From Hydnum rufescens UP504 (lineage: Eukaryota; Basidiomycota; Agaricomycetes; Cantharellales; Hydnaceae), in assembly GCA_014904985.1 (NCBI GenBank), contig MU128911.1, forward strand, positions 9,118-73,117: 64,000 nt of DNA, given 5' to 3'. Below are positions 1 to 11,462 of this stretch, one piece after another. Below the pieces are notes generated by a model that was not told the DNA's origin, searched no databases, and saw only the letters and a program-made list of their open reading frames with translations. Position 1 is the stretch's first letter. Each line of letters opens with the position of its first letter. The position numbers and the translations under genes were made by a program.

Positions 1-334
1 GAGAAGCCAACATTTTTTCAGAGGGGGGCACTACAGAATATCGTAGACTCCAATGCTCAAGGCTCTGCCCTCGTGCACTCCCTTTATATCCTGCTTTAGA
101 TCCACATCTCCTTCCTGGCCCCCCTTTTCACTTCAATTACTGCTCACACATCTTCTGGAGATGGTACTAGTCACTGCATTCTGTCATGTGACATTGTGAC
201 CTGCCACCAATTAACCTCATTTGATGCTTAGTCATGTGACTTCTGACTCCAGAACATAGTCACATCTGTATATTGCCAGATTTGGTGCCAGAATAATGGT
301 CATTTACATTGGAATGGTACCTACAACCTACCTT

Positions 335-495
335 TCAGGTTCCAGGGTTTAAACCTGGTTGAGACCAGTGTTTTTGACTCAGGGCAAGGGCAAAACCTGA
401 ACCTGACCTGAAGAGAATCAAATGAAACCTGAACCCAATGGAACCTGACCTGGGTCAGGATTAGGTTTAACTGCAGGTTCCACCAGTTTTAACCT
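335..495. repeat. ACCTGA-type minisatellite cluster 1
   Basis: Degenerate tandem copies of a CCTGAACCTGACC-like motif, mixed with its complement (GGTTCAGG). Similar clusters lie at about 1248-1375 and 1600-1690. No gene is visible in 1-600. Confidence 0.6.
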
Positions 496-764
496 GACTG
501 CAGTAATCCATAAACACACAATAAGAGGATGCCTCCTTTCCACCTCACTTTAGACCAGATTCACTGTTTTAATGTTGCAAACCCAGAAATGATGAAGACC
601 CTATAGGGGTATTTTTTTCTGACCTAAGGAACAAATCTTCATGTTTATGAGCATGCTCTTGTTATTTTGATCTTTTAAGTTGATAATTTCCATGCTTGAG
701 GTGTGTATTCTAGAGGTCTTGACATAAATTCTTGGGCCAAACAAGCCATAATATAAAATTTGCC

Positions 765-1047
765 AGTTGTACAGTGGAATCACATGAGGGGGTGATATGT
801 GGAGTTCCAAGGTGTCAAACTATGAACAATAGATAGGTACATGGAGGGAATTGAAAAAGGAAAACACCTGGAGTTCTGAGGTGTCAAACTGGGGGACATC
901 CTTGATACCTCTCAGGTATATATAGGGCATCTGGTGATTAATCTCTGGATGCTATAACTGCACTAGCCAAATAGGGAATAGGGGAGAATAACAAATGATG
1001 TGAAGCAGGAGATGGAAGATCAATTGAATAACTGTCACATCTCAACA
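765..1047 (-). repeat. Degenerate solo LTR, Ty1/copia family
   Basis: A diverged copy of the 288-bp LTR that is intact at 4377-4664 and 59810-60097. It keeps the twice-repeated block GAGTTCYGAGGTGTCAAACT, the TATATA segment, the GGCATC...GATGC inverted pair and the terminal TCACATCTCAACA (LTR start on the minus strand). No internal retrotransposon sequence is attached. The left end is blurred. Confidence 0.75.
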
Positions 1048-1247
1048 GGTTGTTGATTAAGTTAAGCCCATTTTAACTCTTTGGCTATTCTTCAGAGAAA
1101 TTGGGTTACTTAATCAATGACTGGATAGGAGTCTGGATTAACCCTATCATACTCAACACATGCTATTGACCTTAGACACTGAAAATTCAGATTTCAGCCA
1201 GCACACTACAATATACTATGCTTGGCTGTATGGTTGCCAAAGTTACA

Positions 1248-1375
1248 AACCTGGAAAACTTGAGTTTGAACCTGAACCTGACCTATGGTCAGGTTCAGGT
1301 TCAGGTTTTGCCCTCATGGGTGATTTCAGGTTTTGGGGCCCCATTTCAGGTTCAGGTTTGAACCTAAACCTCTAG
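1248..1375. repeat. ACCTGA-type minisatellite cluster 2
   Basis: Runs of AACCTGAACCTGACC and the complementary TCAGGTTCAGGTTT, capable of folding. Lies between the two degenerate LTR copies. Same family as the clusters near 335-495 and 1600-1690. Confidence 0.6.
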
Positions 1376-1599
1376 TAGTCTTCACAGTAGATGGAACAAG
1401 TGCTTCAATGACTCATGGGCTAAGTGTTGTTGTTTTTAAGGACTATAATGGCCTAAATACACTTTGCATGAGGTTGTGTGTTTGGCTTTGCTTCAAAGTA
1501 ATACATTTCTCAACCAAGGAACCTGCTTATGTAATTCTGGATTATGGTCAACATCAGTACTCAGGTCAGATATCCCTCATGTTTGAGGGGGTTCATGAT

Positions 1600-1690
1600 T
1601 TCAGGTTCAAACCTGGTTTAAACCAGAACCTAACTTGTGGTCAGATTCAGATTTTGCCCAAATGGGGGAAAATCTGACCTGAACCTGACT
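1600..1690. repeat. ACCTGA-type minisatellite cluster 3
   Basis: A third short cluster of the same hexamer-like motif, with both orientations side by side (TTCAGGTTCAAACC and ACCTGAACCTGAC). No open reading frame here is convincing. Confidence 0.5.
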
Positions 1691-1831
1691 TTGGCAACCA
1701 TACTTGGCTGAGAGAAAGGTCTGAAGGTCACATAGTGGGGCCCCATTTGGGCCCAAGTGATGCAGAAAATATGAAAGAGTGTTAAGGGCTCATTCTGGGG
1801 CCTTGTTTGGGTGCAATGGGCCCCATGTGTG

Positions 1832-2110
1832 AAATATCTACAGTGAAATCACACAGAGGGTGATATCCAGAGTTCTGAGGTGTCAAACTAAGGAAATGCA
1901 CAGATACATGAAGGAAAGACAAAAGGGGAAATACCTAGAGTTCCAAGGTGTCAAACTGAGGGAGATCCTCTGGATCTCTGAGGTGTATATAAGGCATTAG
2001 GAGATTGATCTCCAGATGCCATGAATCATGCTAGCCAAATAAGGAATAGGGGTAAATAAAAAATTGGCAAAACAAGAGATGGAATATCAAATGGAATACC
2101 CATGTTGACA
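1832..2110 (-). repeat. Second degenerate solo LTR, Ty1/copia family
   Basis: Same layout as the copies at 765-1047 and 4377-4664: a doubled AGTTCYRAGGTGTCAAACT block, TATATAAGGCAT, and the GATTGATCTCCAGATGCC hairpin half. The minus-strand LTR start is eroded to ATGTTGACA. Older than the 4377 copy judging by the number of differences. Confidence 0.7.
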
Positions 2111-2799
2111 TTATTCATGCTCATTTTCTGATATTTAAATATCAATTTCCCATTGTTCCTATGCCTAGCTAGGGATCAAATAGTGCCAGAGATTTGATAC
2201 ATACCATAGGTAGGAAATATGGTTCACCAGCCTGCTTCCAGCTGATTTGTCTCTTATTACATAAGCAGCTTCATGATAGCTAGTCACAGCAGGACACAAC
2301 AATGTATCTTTTTACCTGCTGTTCAAAGTGTGACCTGGATACATGAATACTCCTGTCTACACTGGTCCCTGAGATCTCTCCAATCCCCAAAGGGGCTGGA
2401 AGCCAATTTCTCTCCATCACTTAACTTCCCATGGGACTACCTGTCACCTATTGTTAACAGGCTACAGGGTAAAGGCCAATTTGTAATTCCCTTGTTAGGC
2501 TGGCAGCCATTCAACTACTAATTTGGATACTCCTGGATTAATAGCACTGGATAATCTATCCACTCTCTCTCTTCCTTCCTTGCCTAGATTTGGCAGATTA
2601 GGCAAGATTTAGTTTGATTCATTTGTATTTATATTTCTTCAGTGCCCACATTGCAGCATGGCCCAGACAGTAGTTCCCTTTGCCACATAGTTGATTTTTT
2701 TAAGTGACATATTGTTTTAACCAGCACAGCCACCCCACCCTTAGTTCCTGAGGGCCTCAGAAACCTGATGAAACCTGGTGAAGAGCAAAGAACACAGAG

Positions 2800-3562
2800 T
2801 GCCAGCCCTGAAGTGATGGGAAGGCTTGTCCTAGAGACCTCACCCCATCCATTACACAAGATCCATGCATTTGAATTGGCTGAAATTTTTGGGAGATGAT
2901 GAGGATAGTAGCCTTCCTCAATTCTGTTCGGGTAGGTCTGTTTGGGTTCAACTTTTTTTTTTTTTCGGTTACACATGTCAAAAAAAGTTGGCCGATCACC
3001 AAAAATTTTTGAAACCCGAACAGAGAATGTGAACACTCTGAAGGTCTGTTCACGCCATGACAAAAATATTTTATTTTCCTTGGCATTCTTGCACCCCTGA
3101 ATAACCTATGTTTGTAAGCCGGGTTTAATGGCTCCTTCACTTAAATCCCTAAGAGACCCCTCTGTAAGTGGCTGAGCAGTCCCTTTACATGCGGTCCTCT
3201 CATGGGTGATCATACTCCATGACCTATCAAATATTCATGTCTTCCCCCAGACTCTTTTGATCACGTCTACCGTGATGACAAAAGCATGTGAATTTCAAGA
3301 AAAAAAACCAGATTGAAGCCGATAAATAATGCTCATTTCTCGGACACTGTTCACCCCAAGATTTTCTTTTTTTTTTGACAGGGAAGCAGAATTTTTTGTG
3401 CTCAGAAAAAAAAAAGTGTAACAACCCGAACAGAATTGAGGAAGGCTAGTATGTAGAAAACTTCCACCAATTTTCAACTGAATTGGTGAAGGAGAACTTG
3501 CATCCCCCCCAAAGTGATTGAAAGGTGTGTTATAGAAACCTTCCCCTGTCCACTACATAAGA
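2800..3562. repeat. ~160-bp satellite copy, interrupted by a MITE
   Basis: After removing the 536-bp insertion plus its 5-bp duplication at 2911-3451, the segment from TTACACAAGAT (near 2852) to CTACATAAGA (near 3554) is about 160 bp. It matches the two copies at 6017-6300 (shared GAAATTTT..GGAGATGATGA and CACCAATTTTCA blocks). The 2.45-kb palindrome begins at its right edge. Confidence 0.65.
2911..3446. mobile_element. 536-bp MITE with perfect 23-bp TIRs and TAGTA duplication
   Basis: The left end GCCTTCCTCAATTCTGTTCG (2911 on) is matched as a perfect reverse complement at 3424-3446; the TIR is 23 bp. The element is flanked by TAGTA at 2906-2910 and again at 3447-3451, and removing it restores the satellite sequence. 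The interior has no credible ORF, only T-runs and A-runs and an internal AACCCGAACAG copy. It is non-autonomous. The superfamily is uncertain; a 5-bp duplication is not diagnostic by itself. Confidence 0.85.
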
Positions 3563-6016
3563 CACCTAACACACCCTCAAAAAGGTACCTCTTAGGTGGG
3601 TTCCAGTTGCATTGGCCTTTGACCTAAGAGGTGGTTTTTATATAGGCACATCTAGGCAGTGTCTAAAGGTGTTCAAAAGATGAAAATTTTCTAAGTCCCT
3701 ATAATAGGCACGCCTATCTGTGCCCACTGCAGGCACCACTCCCAGGCTTTTTAACTATTTGATAGGCATTCTGGGGTTGATTTAGGCATGCCTAAATCAG
3801 TTGTGTCTAATGATGTCTAGAGCTTAATTATTGACTTTGAATTGAAGAGGCTTATCCAGGGTTGATTTAGACATGCCTAAATCAGTGATGTCTAGTGATG
3901 TGTAGAGTCAGGTGCTGCTCCAGGGGTTTTACAATGACTTGATGGACACCCTGCAGTTGATTTAGGCATGCCTAAATCAGCTGTGTCTAGTCATGTCTAG
4001 AGCTTGCTATATCTCATTAGGGTTTCCTGGTGTGTCCATGAGGGCTTAGTATGCAGTGTGTCTACTAGTGGATAAATTAGAACAGGTTGACCATCACCAG
4101 GAGGTGTATAATTGTGTGCCTAAGCAAGTCTAAGCATGTCTAGGCATGTCTAAGCATGTCTAGGCAGGTCTAGGCAGGTAACTTGGGACTGAGTTTAGTA
4201 CAAATATTATGTAATTATTTGTAAATGGTATTCAGTTACATAATACATGTATCCTATCTTAAAAAAATGCCAAAATGTGGAAATTAAATGAAGTACATCC
4301 AAAGAATATTTAGGCATCCAGCCCAATGGGGGCCCAGGACCAGGGGGAGGTGCCTGGGATGGATGGATGGACCCCTTGAGAAGTGTCTAGAGCTGGATCA
4401 CACGAAGGGTGATATCTGGAGTTCGGAGGAGTCAAACTAAGAATGAAGATATCTACATGAGTGACAAGAAAAGAGACATACCTGGAGTTCGGAGGAGTCA
4501 AACTAAGGGACTGCCTCCAGAGCTCCAAGGTATATAAAGGGCATCCGGTCTGAGATCACCGGATGCCATACATGGTGCTAACCAAAAAAGGAAATAGGGG
4601 CAAATAACAAATGTGTGAATCAGGGAAGAGAAATATCAAATGGGATACCTGTCACATCTCAACACCCCTGGGGACCCTGATAAAGTGAAAAAATTAGGCC
4701 CAGGGCCAATGGTTAATCCCTGAAACAATGAGGGCAGGAAGAACAGCTCCAGAACCACCAGAAGTTGCCAGAATCTAAGTGCTGAGCAGATCAGGTCTGA
4801 AATTTGGCACATGACTAGAGACTATTTGGCCACAAACCATATTAAAATTTCAGCCAAATCCATGCATTAGTTATTGAGATATGAGGCAAACAAGTTTGGA
4901 TATTGGCACATACTTAGTACACTATATGTTTATACTCCCTGTAAATTTTCAAGTCCCCAGCTATTCTATGGGAGGAGAAAATCAATTTTCAATATCCAAA
5001 CTTGTTTGCCTCATATCTCAATAACTAATGCATGGATTTGGCTGAAATTTTAATATGGTTTGTGGCCAAATAGTCTCTAGTCATGTGCCAAATTTCAGAC
5101 CGATCTGCTAGCACTTAGATTCCGGCAACTTCTGGTGGTTCTGGAGCTGTTCTTCCTGCCCTCATTGTTTCAGGGATTAACCATTGGCCCTGGGCCTAAT
5201 TTTTTCACTTTATCAGGGTCCCCAGGGGTCCATCCATCCATCCCAGCACCTCCCCCTGGTCCTGGGCCCCCATTGGGCTGGATGCCTAAATATTCTTTGG
5301 ATGTACTTCATTTAATTTCCACATTTTGGCATTTTTTTAAGATAGGATACATGTATTATGTAACTGAATACCATTTACAAATAATTACATAATATTTGGA
5401 CTAAACTCAGTCCCAAGTTACCTGCCTAGACCTGCCTAGACATGCTTAGACTTGCTTAGGCACACAATTATACACCTCCTGGTGATGGTCAACCTGTTCT
5501 AATTTATCCACTAGTAGACACACTGCATACTAAGCCCTCATGGACACACCAGGAAACCCTAATGAGATATAGCAAGCTCTAGACATGACTAGACACAGCT
5601 GATTTAGGCATGCCTAAATCAACTGCAGGGTGTCCATCAAGTCATTGTAAAACCCCTGGAGCAGCACCTGACTCTACACATCACTAGACATCACTGATTT
5701 AGGCATGTCTAAATCAACCCTGGATAAGCCTCTTCAATTCAAAGTCAATAATTAAGCTCTAGACATCATTAGACACAACTGATTTAGGCATGCCTAAATC
5801 AACCCCAGAATGCCTATCAAATAGTTAAAAAGCCTGGGAGTGGTGCCTGCAGTGGGCACAGATAGGCGTGCCTATTATAGGGACTTAGAAAATTTTCATC
5901 TTTTGAACACCTTTAGACACTGCCTAGATGTGCCTATATAAAAACCACCTCTTAGGTCAAAGGCCAATGCAACTGGAACCCACCTAAGAGGTACCTTTTT
6001 GAGGGTGCATTAGGTG
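3563..6016. mobile_element. 2.45-kb near-perfect palindromic foldback element
   Basis: The left arm (3563-4905) and right arm (4990-6016) are reverse complements across about 1.03 kb, separated by an 84-bp loop (4906-4989). The termini are CACCTAA...TTAGGTG. An 8-bp direct repeat ACATAAGA flanks it exactly (3555-3562 and 6017-6024), as for hAT-type transposons. The arms carry three copies of GATTTAGGCATGCCTAAATC-like palindromes (left near 3779, 3860, 3958) and a run of GTCTAAGCATGTCTAGGCA subrepeats (near 4118-4180), possible transposase-binding repeats. There is no coding capacity. The left arm differs by a solo LTR and by one extra 20-bp subrepeat unit. Confidence 0.88.
4377..4664 (-). mobile_element. 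Solo LTR (288 bp) nested in the foldback arm
   Basis: Starts TGAGAAGTG and ends CACATCTCAACA, so on the minus strand it begins TGTTGAGATGTG. It is flanked by the 5-bp duplication CCCCT (4372-4376 and 4665-4669). The matching place in the right arm (near 5224-5229) has the unoccupied sequence, an internal control for the insertion. It contains the doubled GGAGTTCGGAGGAGTCAAAC block, TATATAAAGG and a GGCATCCGG...CCGGATGCC hairpin. Its length equals that of the copia LTR at 59810-60097. Confidence 0.93.
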
Positions 6017-6300
6017 ACATAAGATCTATGGATGGGAATTAGCTGAAATTTTAAGGAGATGATGACAATAGTATCTGGAAAGTTTTCACAAATTTTCAGC
6101 CAAATTGGTCAGGGGGGGAATCTTATATGCACTAAAGTGACTGGAAGGCTTGGAATTGAAAGATTGGAGTGTGAATTACACAAGATCTGTGCATGGGAAT
6201 TGGGAGAAATTTTAAGGGAATGATGAGAGGGATGGGTGGAAGGTTTTCACCAATTTTCAGCCAATTCTGTGCTGGGGACCTGACATCCTGTAGCAGGGGG
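6017..6300. repeat. Two more ~160-bp satellite copies
   Basis: Copies starting near 6017 and near 6172 share AAGATCTRTG.ATGGGAATT, GAAATTTTAAGG, GATGATGA and CACCAATTTTCAGCC. They continue the satellite that the foldback element split. About 158 bp separates equivalent points. Confidence 0.65.
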
Positions 6301-6585
6301 CAGGGGGAAAATAGAGATAGGATCCATCCTGTTTCGAGGTAGATAATATATCGGTGAGTGCCCAGGTTTCTACGGATAGGCTTACCCTTGGGGCTGAATA
6401 TAGGCTCAGAATGTTCCCACAAACAATTATTCCTTCACTCTGGATATTTATGAGGAGAATATATCGCCCCTTGGATATCTCCGTAGCCGCCCGGTTTCAT
6501 TCACTTTTCCAGTGATCAAACGACCCGAGGTCGATTCCTTCTCTTTACAGCATCGATACTCTTAGCTGATCAGTTCCCTTTTCAG

Positions 6586-7990
6586 GGAGTGGGGGAGGCA
6601 GAATATATGGAGTTATCTCGATTGTTTCAGGGCCTCATAAATGGTTCTTTCCAATATCCAGACAGTGCGCCCGTATCTCTTGTCACGGTCCTCTCCTCGC
6701 ATCAGCTCGACGAATTGAGCCCCAAGGTGATACGGTCCTTCTTCAAAGGTCACCCACTCCTCGCAGTTGGTCCCCAACTTGAGTCCAAACCACAATGGTC
6801 TATTGATTTTCTCGAGGACTGTATGGGAGTCTCATCGACGATGACTTTTAATCTTCATGGTGAATTAATGATAACCTTGGCTTGGAATAATCTGATCATT
6901 TATTGAATGGATGTAACCTCTAGATTTCAATGACACAAGTCTCGGTGACTCTCGGCACCGCATGCAAACTTCGACGTTGCAAGCAATCCTCGAGAATGTG
7001 AAGGAGACTGAAAGTAGAGTGCTCGCCAGACTTTTTTACACCCATCATTTGGTCCCACGATCAAGGACTCGATTAGACATGTAAGTTCGATCCGTGATGA
7101 AAACTTTTTACTTTAAATTTAGTCTCCCACAAGGGTTCTTGCATCGGACGAATACGCGTGGAACTCCACTGCTCACCATCCAGTGCCCATTGCTGATCGT
7201 GTGTTGCCCAACAACACCAAATTTTGGTCCACGATCTCAACCTGCGGCTGGTTCAAGAGTTCCATTATCCAGATGGATGGCTTTTCCATGGCCATCTCTG
7301 TTCAGTCAGGCTATATGGTTTTCATCCTGGCCGATTCGACCAAACGCGTTGTACTCAAGTCAAGTAAATGGATGTCTGAACAGAATATGTTGGAAAGAGA
7401 TCTAGGTTGGGAACTTGTCGCGGTACCTGCAGGAAGTACACTGTACGTGCTCAATCCAAGTCTCGCCCTTCTATAGGTGCTGACAAGGCACAGTGTCATT
7501 CCTGGGGGACATTATACTATGTTATAACTCCAGTGGAGAAAGATGCCACCATACCAGGAGCGCTGGCGCACGGATCATATCTGTACTCATGGGAGTGTCT
7601 TATTAACTCATTGGGGGCAGTTTGGTGCCAGTCCCTTGTCACCGGGGTGCGTGTCAGCGCCAGGAATTCGACGGCTTGGATGCTCTTGGACCGTATGTTC
7701 GTCCACCTTTCCATTCTTCTGAGGGAGAAGAAGCACGATGGACTCCCGACATTCACACCACCGGGTTTCTTTTTGCATATCTGGCGGTTGTCCTTCCATT
7801 TACAGAGAGTCTTGACTTGCTGGAAATGCAGAAATTGGAATGTACAAGAAGCCGGGATAAGGAGGGAATATTCCTTCTTAACAAAGTCCTGACTCTTATG
7901 GCAGATGTTAAAAGTGATTTCCCAGATCTGCTCCATTCCTTCGCATTCTATATGCAATGGTTTCATTTGACAGCGCTGTATGAGCCCTGA
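6586..7990 (+). pseudogene. JmjC-like domain protein, copy 1, metal ligands lost
   Basis: Exon-like pieces (about 6586-6860, 7130-7476, 7500-7690 and 7690-7987) align in order with the JmjC-like gene at 31658-35730. Shared blocks include SDEYAWNST against SDTCSWNST, the GYMVFI strand against GYKVFV, ELVAVPAGSTLY against IIVIPPGGTLW, and IPGALAHGSYLYSW against IPGAIARGSHFYNW. The JmjC fold uses an HxD...H triad for Fe(II). Here the HID of the paralogue is replaced (SSIIQMDG in place of HPPHIDANG) and the second histidine region (AGHMHFAFTP) reads WGTLYYVITP. Either a catalytically dead member or a decaying copy. The first exon is not found: TTTTCAG just before 6586 suggests an acceptor and an earlier exon. 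The stop is at 7988-7990. Confidence 0.5.
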
Positions 7991-10900
7991 ATACCGATCC
8001 CATTTTCATTCCTCCGATCATGCCCCATCTCATGCTTCATCCCCCCATATCCCTCCTTCCCCCTTCCTTACTTCTGAATTTATATTAAAAATCCTTTGTG
8101 CCACGATGAATGATATGTTCAAGTCACCGCCTGAATTCAAGGTGAAAACCCCGATATGCGATCAATATTCCTAGGAGAATGTTAGAATTTGAAAAATGCA
8201 GCAGAGAATTTTACCAGCGTTGATACTCCTCATGGCAGGTCATACCTGCCTATTGCCTTGCTAATAGTTGAGACTGGGGATAGATTCTCAGACATAACTG
8301 GGCGTCACCATTTCCCCCTGCTGAATTTTCCACAGAAGAACCCCAGTTTCTACTGTATTCGCAGGCATTACGCTCCATTCGAGCCCTTTTCCTTGTCAAA
8401 AGAGAAAGTACTTCAAGGGGTCTTTTATTACTATATCAGAAGTCGAACAAGATCCATTTTGGTAGGTCTTTTTTTTTCTCACTGATGAGGCCCGACACTC
8501 GTGGGCAGCGACTTGGTGGGAGATGATGGACCGGTCCCAGGTCTGATGCACTCCATTGATCCCAGTTATCCACTCCAACCACTTTTCCCCTTCCTATGTA
8601 GTCACAATAGCACACCTAAGAAGCCAAAAATAGCCTCTGGCAGAACTGTAGAAGATTTTCTCAAAATTCACTGAAGGCTTTTGAAAACTTTAAAACATTG
8701 CCAGTAGTCTACTATACATGTTTCCAGCCCCTAATCGCAACTTACGCGCACTCAACATGCCCTGTAGTCGGACCTGCACATGCCATTAACTCGACAATTA
8801 TGGTTCACCCCAGCCGAATACATATGCTGCTCAGAGTACTCAGCTGGTCGATAAGAAGGGCCGTTGGTGGAAATTATCCACATATTAGCATGTGGCTGTG
8901 CACAACGTCGTTATTGACCAATTGTTTACTTCGACCACAGGTTCGTGCCACGTGTCACACGCCCCCTTGAACCTGACTTAGAACCACTTTGTCATGCATC
9001 ACAGAAGGGTCGCCCAGCTAAGAAATGTGGGGCGTCACGCAAAAAATTTGCCAGGAAGGGATCATTTTACCAATTATCGCATTTCTTCATCCCTATGGCC
9101 AGTTTTGAGGGTAGTAGACTATGGAGGCCTCTGGAATGAATTCACATGAGAAAAGAAAGAATTCCTAGTCCCACCGGGCTCTCAACCACCTCTATAACAT
9201 TTCAATGAAGATTAGGTTTCAATTTATTTACCCACCTCCCGTGAGCGCCTTCAAATGGCTCCACCTCTGGGACAGGCTCGTCCGCTGCTGGGTCGGGAAT
9301 GTTGATGCGCTCTCGCTTGTCGTCCAAGTCTTTGTCTTCATCCTTGTTTCATCATCTGTTATAGACATATTGGACCCAGAGACACTTGATAGAACACTTT
9401 CAATGGTAGTTTCAATACTGACGCTACTGTCATTGTGGACAGTCATGTTAAATGGTGGTTCTTTACTTATTATACAGTGAGGGATAGGAGCTTTTGCATG
9501 CTGCATCTTGCTCAGAGGGGCCGCGGCGGGGATAGATCATGGCTGCGTAAGGGTGGTCCAGAGCTCAGTATTGGTAGTTGGGAGCTCTGCGAGAATGGAT
9601 CTCAGGTAGTCCGAACTTAGGTGTCACGCGCCACAAAGGCCCCCGAACTTTAGGTCCACCAGAGGCAAAAAAAAAAAAACAAACAGAAAAGCCATGCAAT
9701 ATTTGGCAAATGTATGGTGGAATGGGACAGTAAATCTTTTTCTTCCAGGTCAGGTGATAGTGAAATCTGACGGCAATTAGCGCACCCGCATGGCGGGCAT
9801 AAGTGGGGACTTGAGGCACCACATCATATCAGAATTTAGTTTGGCTGCACATAGTATTAAGAACGACATTTTGACACGGTCAGCACGATGGTAGGATTCG
9901 TGGATTTGCCTGGAAACTGAGGCACGACAACACATCTCAGGATGTACTTGATAATTTCAATATCTGGATCGCTGGTCTTTTTCCCCCCTTTACTGGAGAC
10001 ATTGGAAACCCAGACCTTCAGACCGGATTGTGGCATTCATATACTGAACATGTGGGGCATCCCAATGCACAAACTCACACTTAGGTCCGAACACCATCTA
10101 TTGACTTTTGTTGATTGCTGTATGAAACTTGGAATACCGACTGCATTTGAGAATGGGCCGTGTGTCTTCGGGGCTCATGAGCGCTGGGGAAGACATCCTG
10201 AGTGGCTGTAACAGATCCTTATTGTGACACATGGGCTTGTGATAATGACGCCCCCAACTTGACGAAATGCAATGCCTCCTAGGGCGGTGACCTCTCTTTT
10301 TTGCACAATGCTTTTCCTTCGGCATCCGCTGCGTGTATGGAGCCCTGGAAGTGGAGAAGACCCGACGCATGTGACCGCTTCACATCCCAGATACGATGTA
10401 CCCACCTCTATGCCTTTTAAGCGGCAGTATTTCCTCTTCGAGGATTTGCGTCTTCTCCTTTTGCCATCATTTTGGGCGTCACCATTGATCTCAATGGGAT
10501 CACATTGGGCGATGAAGCATGCGAGAGCGCCATCCCCTTTCTTTTGTAATGAAATCCCCCCCCCTGTTTGAGAAGACGGACCTGGAAATGGAGGTAAGTT
10601 TTTCAGCCTCACTGCCCCATGCAGGTGTGAGTATGGAAATGTGAAACATAAAAGACATCATCCCTGACTATGTGCATAGGTGGGTGTCCAGGGTGCACCC
10701 CCCCTCCTTTGTTGGTGGTGTATCATTCCAAAAGGACATTAACAGCTGTGATAGGATCAAGTCGAAGGGCGTTGATGAACCTGCTTTACCTCTGATCTAG
10801 GTGGAGGCTCCCACTATCGGGAGCATGGTGGGCATATACAGCTAGAATGCAGTCACCCTGCCACGAATATGAGAACCCCAATGGGAAATAAATGACACAC

Positions 10901-11462
10901 TGGCCAGATAAATCATCAGCGCAGAATTATTGGTGCTCATTACACTGAGTTCCCGTTTCTTTAATTGGTTTTTGTAATCTATATCCCTCAACTACACGAA
11001 ACCTGTTTCCTGATGGTAGGCCTGAAAATAAGGAGTTATTCAGCCTCACATTTTGGACATTCAAATGGGTCAAGGGGATGTTGCTCCAAGGGATGCGAAA
11101 TTGGGAATGTGCGGATGTCGCCAACTCCAGTTTTGCAGCCATATCGACCATTGGGATTCACCCCAGTGTACAACACATTGGATGGCCTTCTTTGTTCCAC
11201 GATTATCCCTAGCCGATCGCAGATGGGTTGATCTCTTACCTATGCAATTAGAATCCAAAATATCATAGCTGGAGGTGACATGAGTACAGTCACTGGGCCT
11301 TTTCTGCATACTGTATTGAGTTAGTCAAGAATACTTGCCACTATGTCATCTAATGAGGCTGAATTTAGCTCAGAGAGACCCTATATGACAATTGCGGGCC
11401 ATTAAGACTAGTTTTTTCGCCCGGGCTCTATCATGTGATCTGTCACACCTGCGGCAACTAAA
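7991..11462. other. Mostly non-coding or decayed stretch
   Basis: No gene is convincing. A minus-strand acidic, exon-like piece near 9237-9410 (KDEDKDLDDKRERI..., followed by a GTAAAT donor) looks coding but I cannot join it to neighbours. Minus-strand frames at 10927-11309 contain an IPWSNIPLTHL phrase that recalls F-box/LRR proteins. Both could be remnants of an older gene. Confidence 0.4.

Noticed and set aside
3563..6016. Assembly mirror artefact as the cause of the palindrome
   Set aside because: The arms differ by a solo LTR with target duplication, a 20-bp subrepeat and scattered substitutions, and the element has its own 8-bp flanking duplication.
10927..11309. Minus-strand F-box/LRR gene
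   Set aside because: Only one suggestive phrase (IPWSNIPLTHL); no exon chain or F-box could be built.
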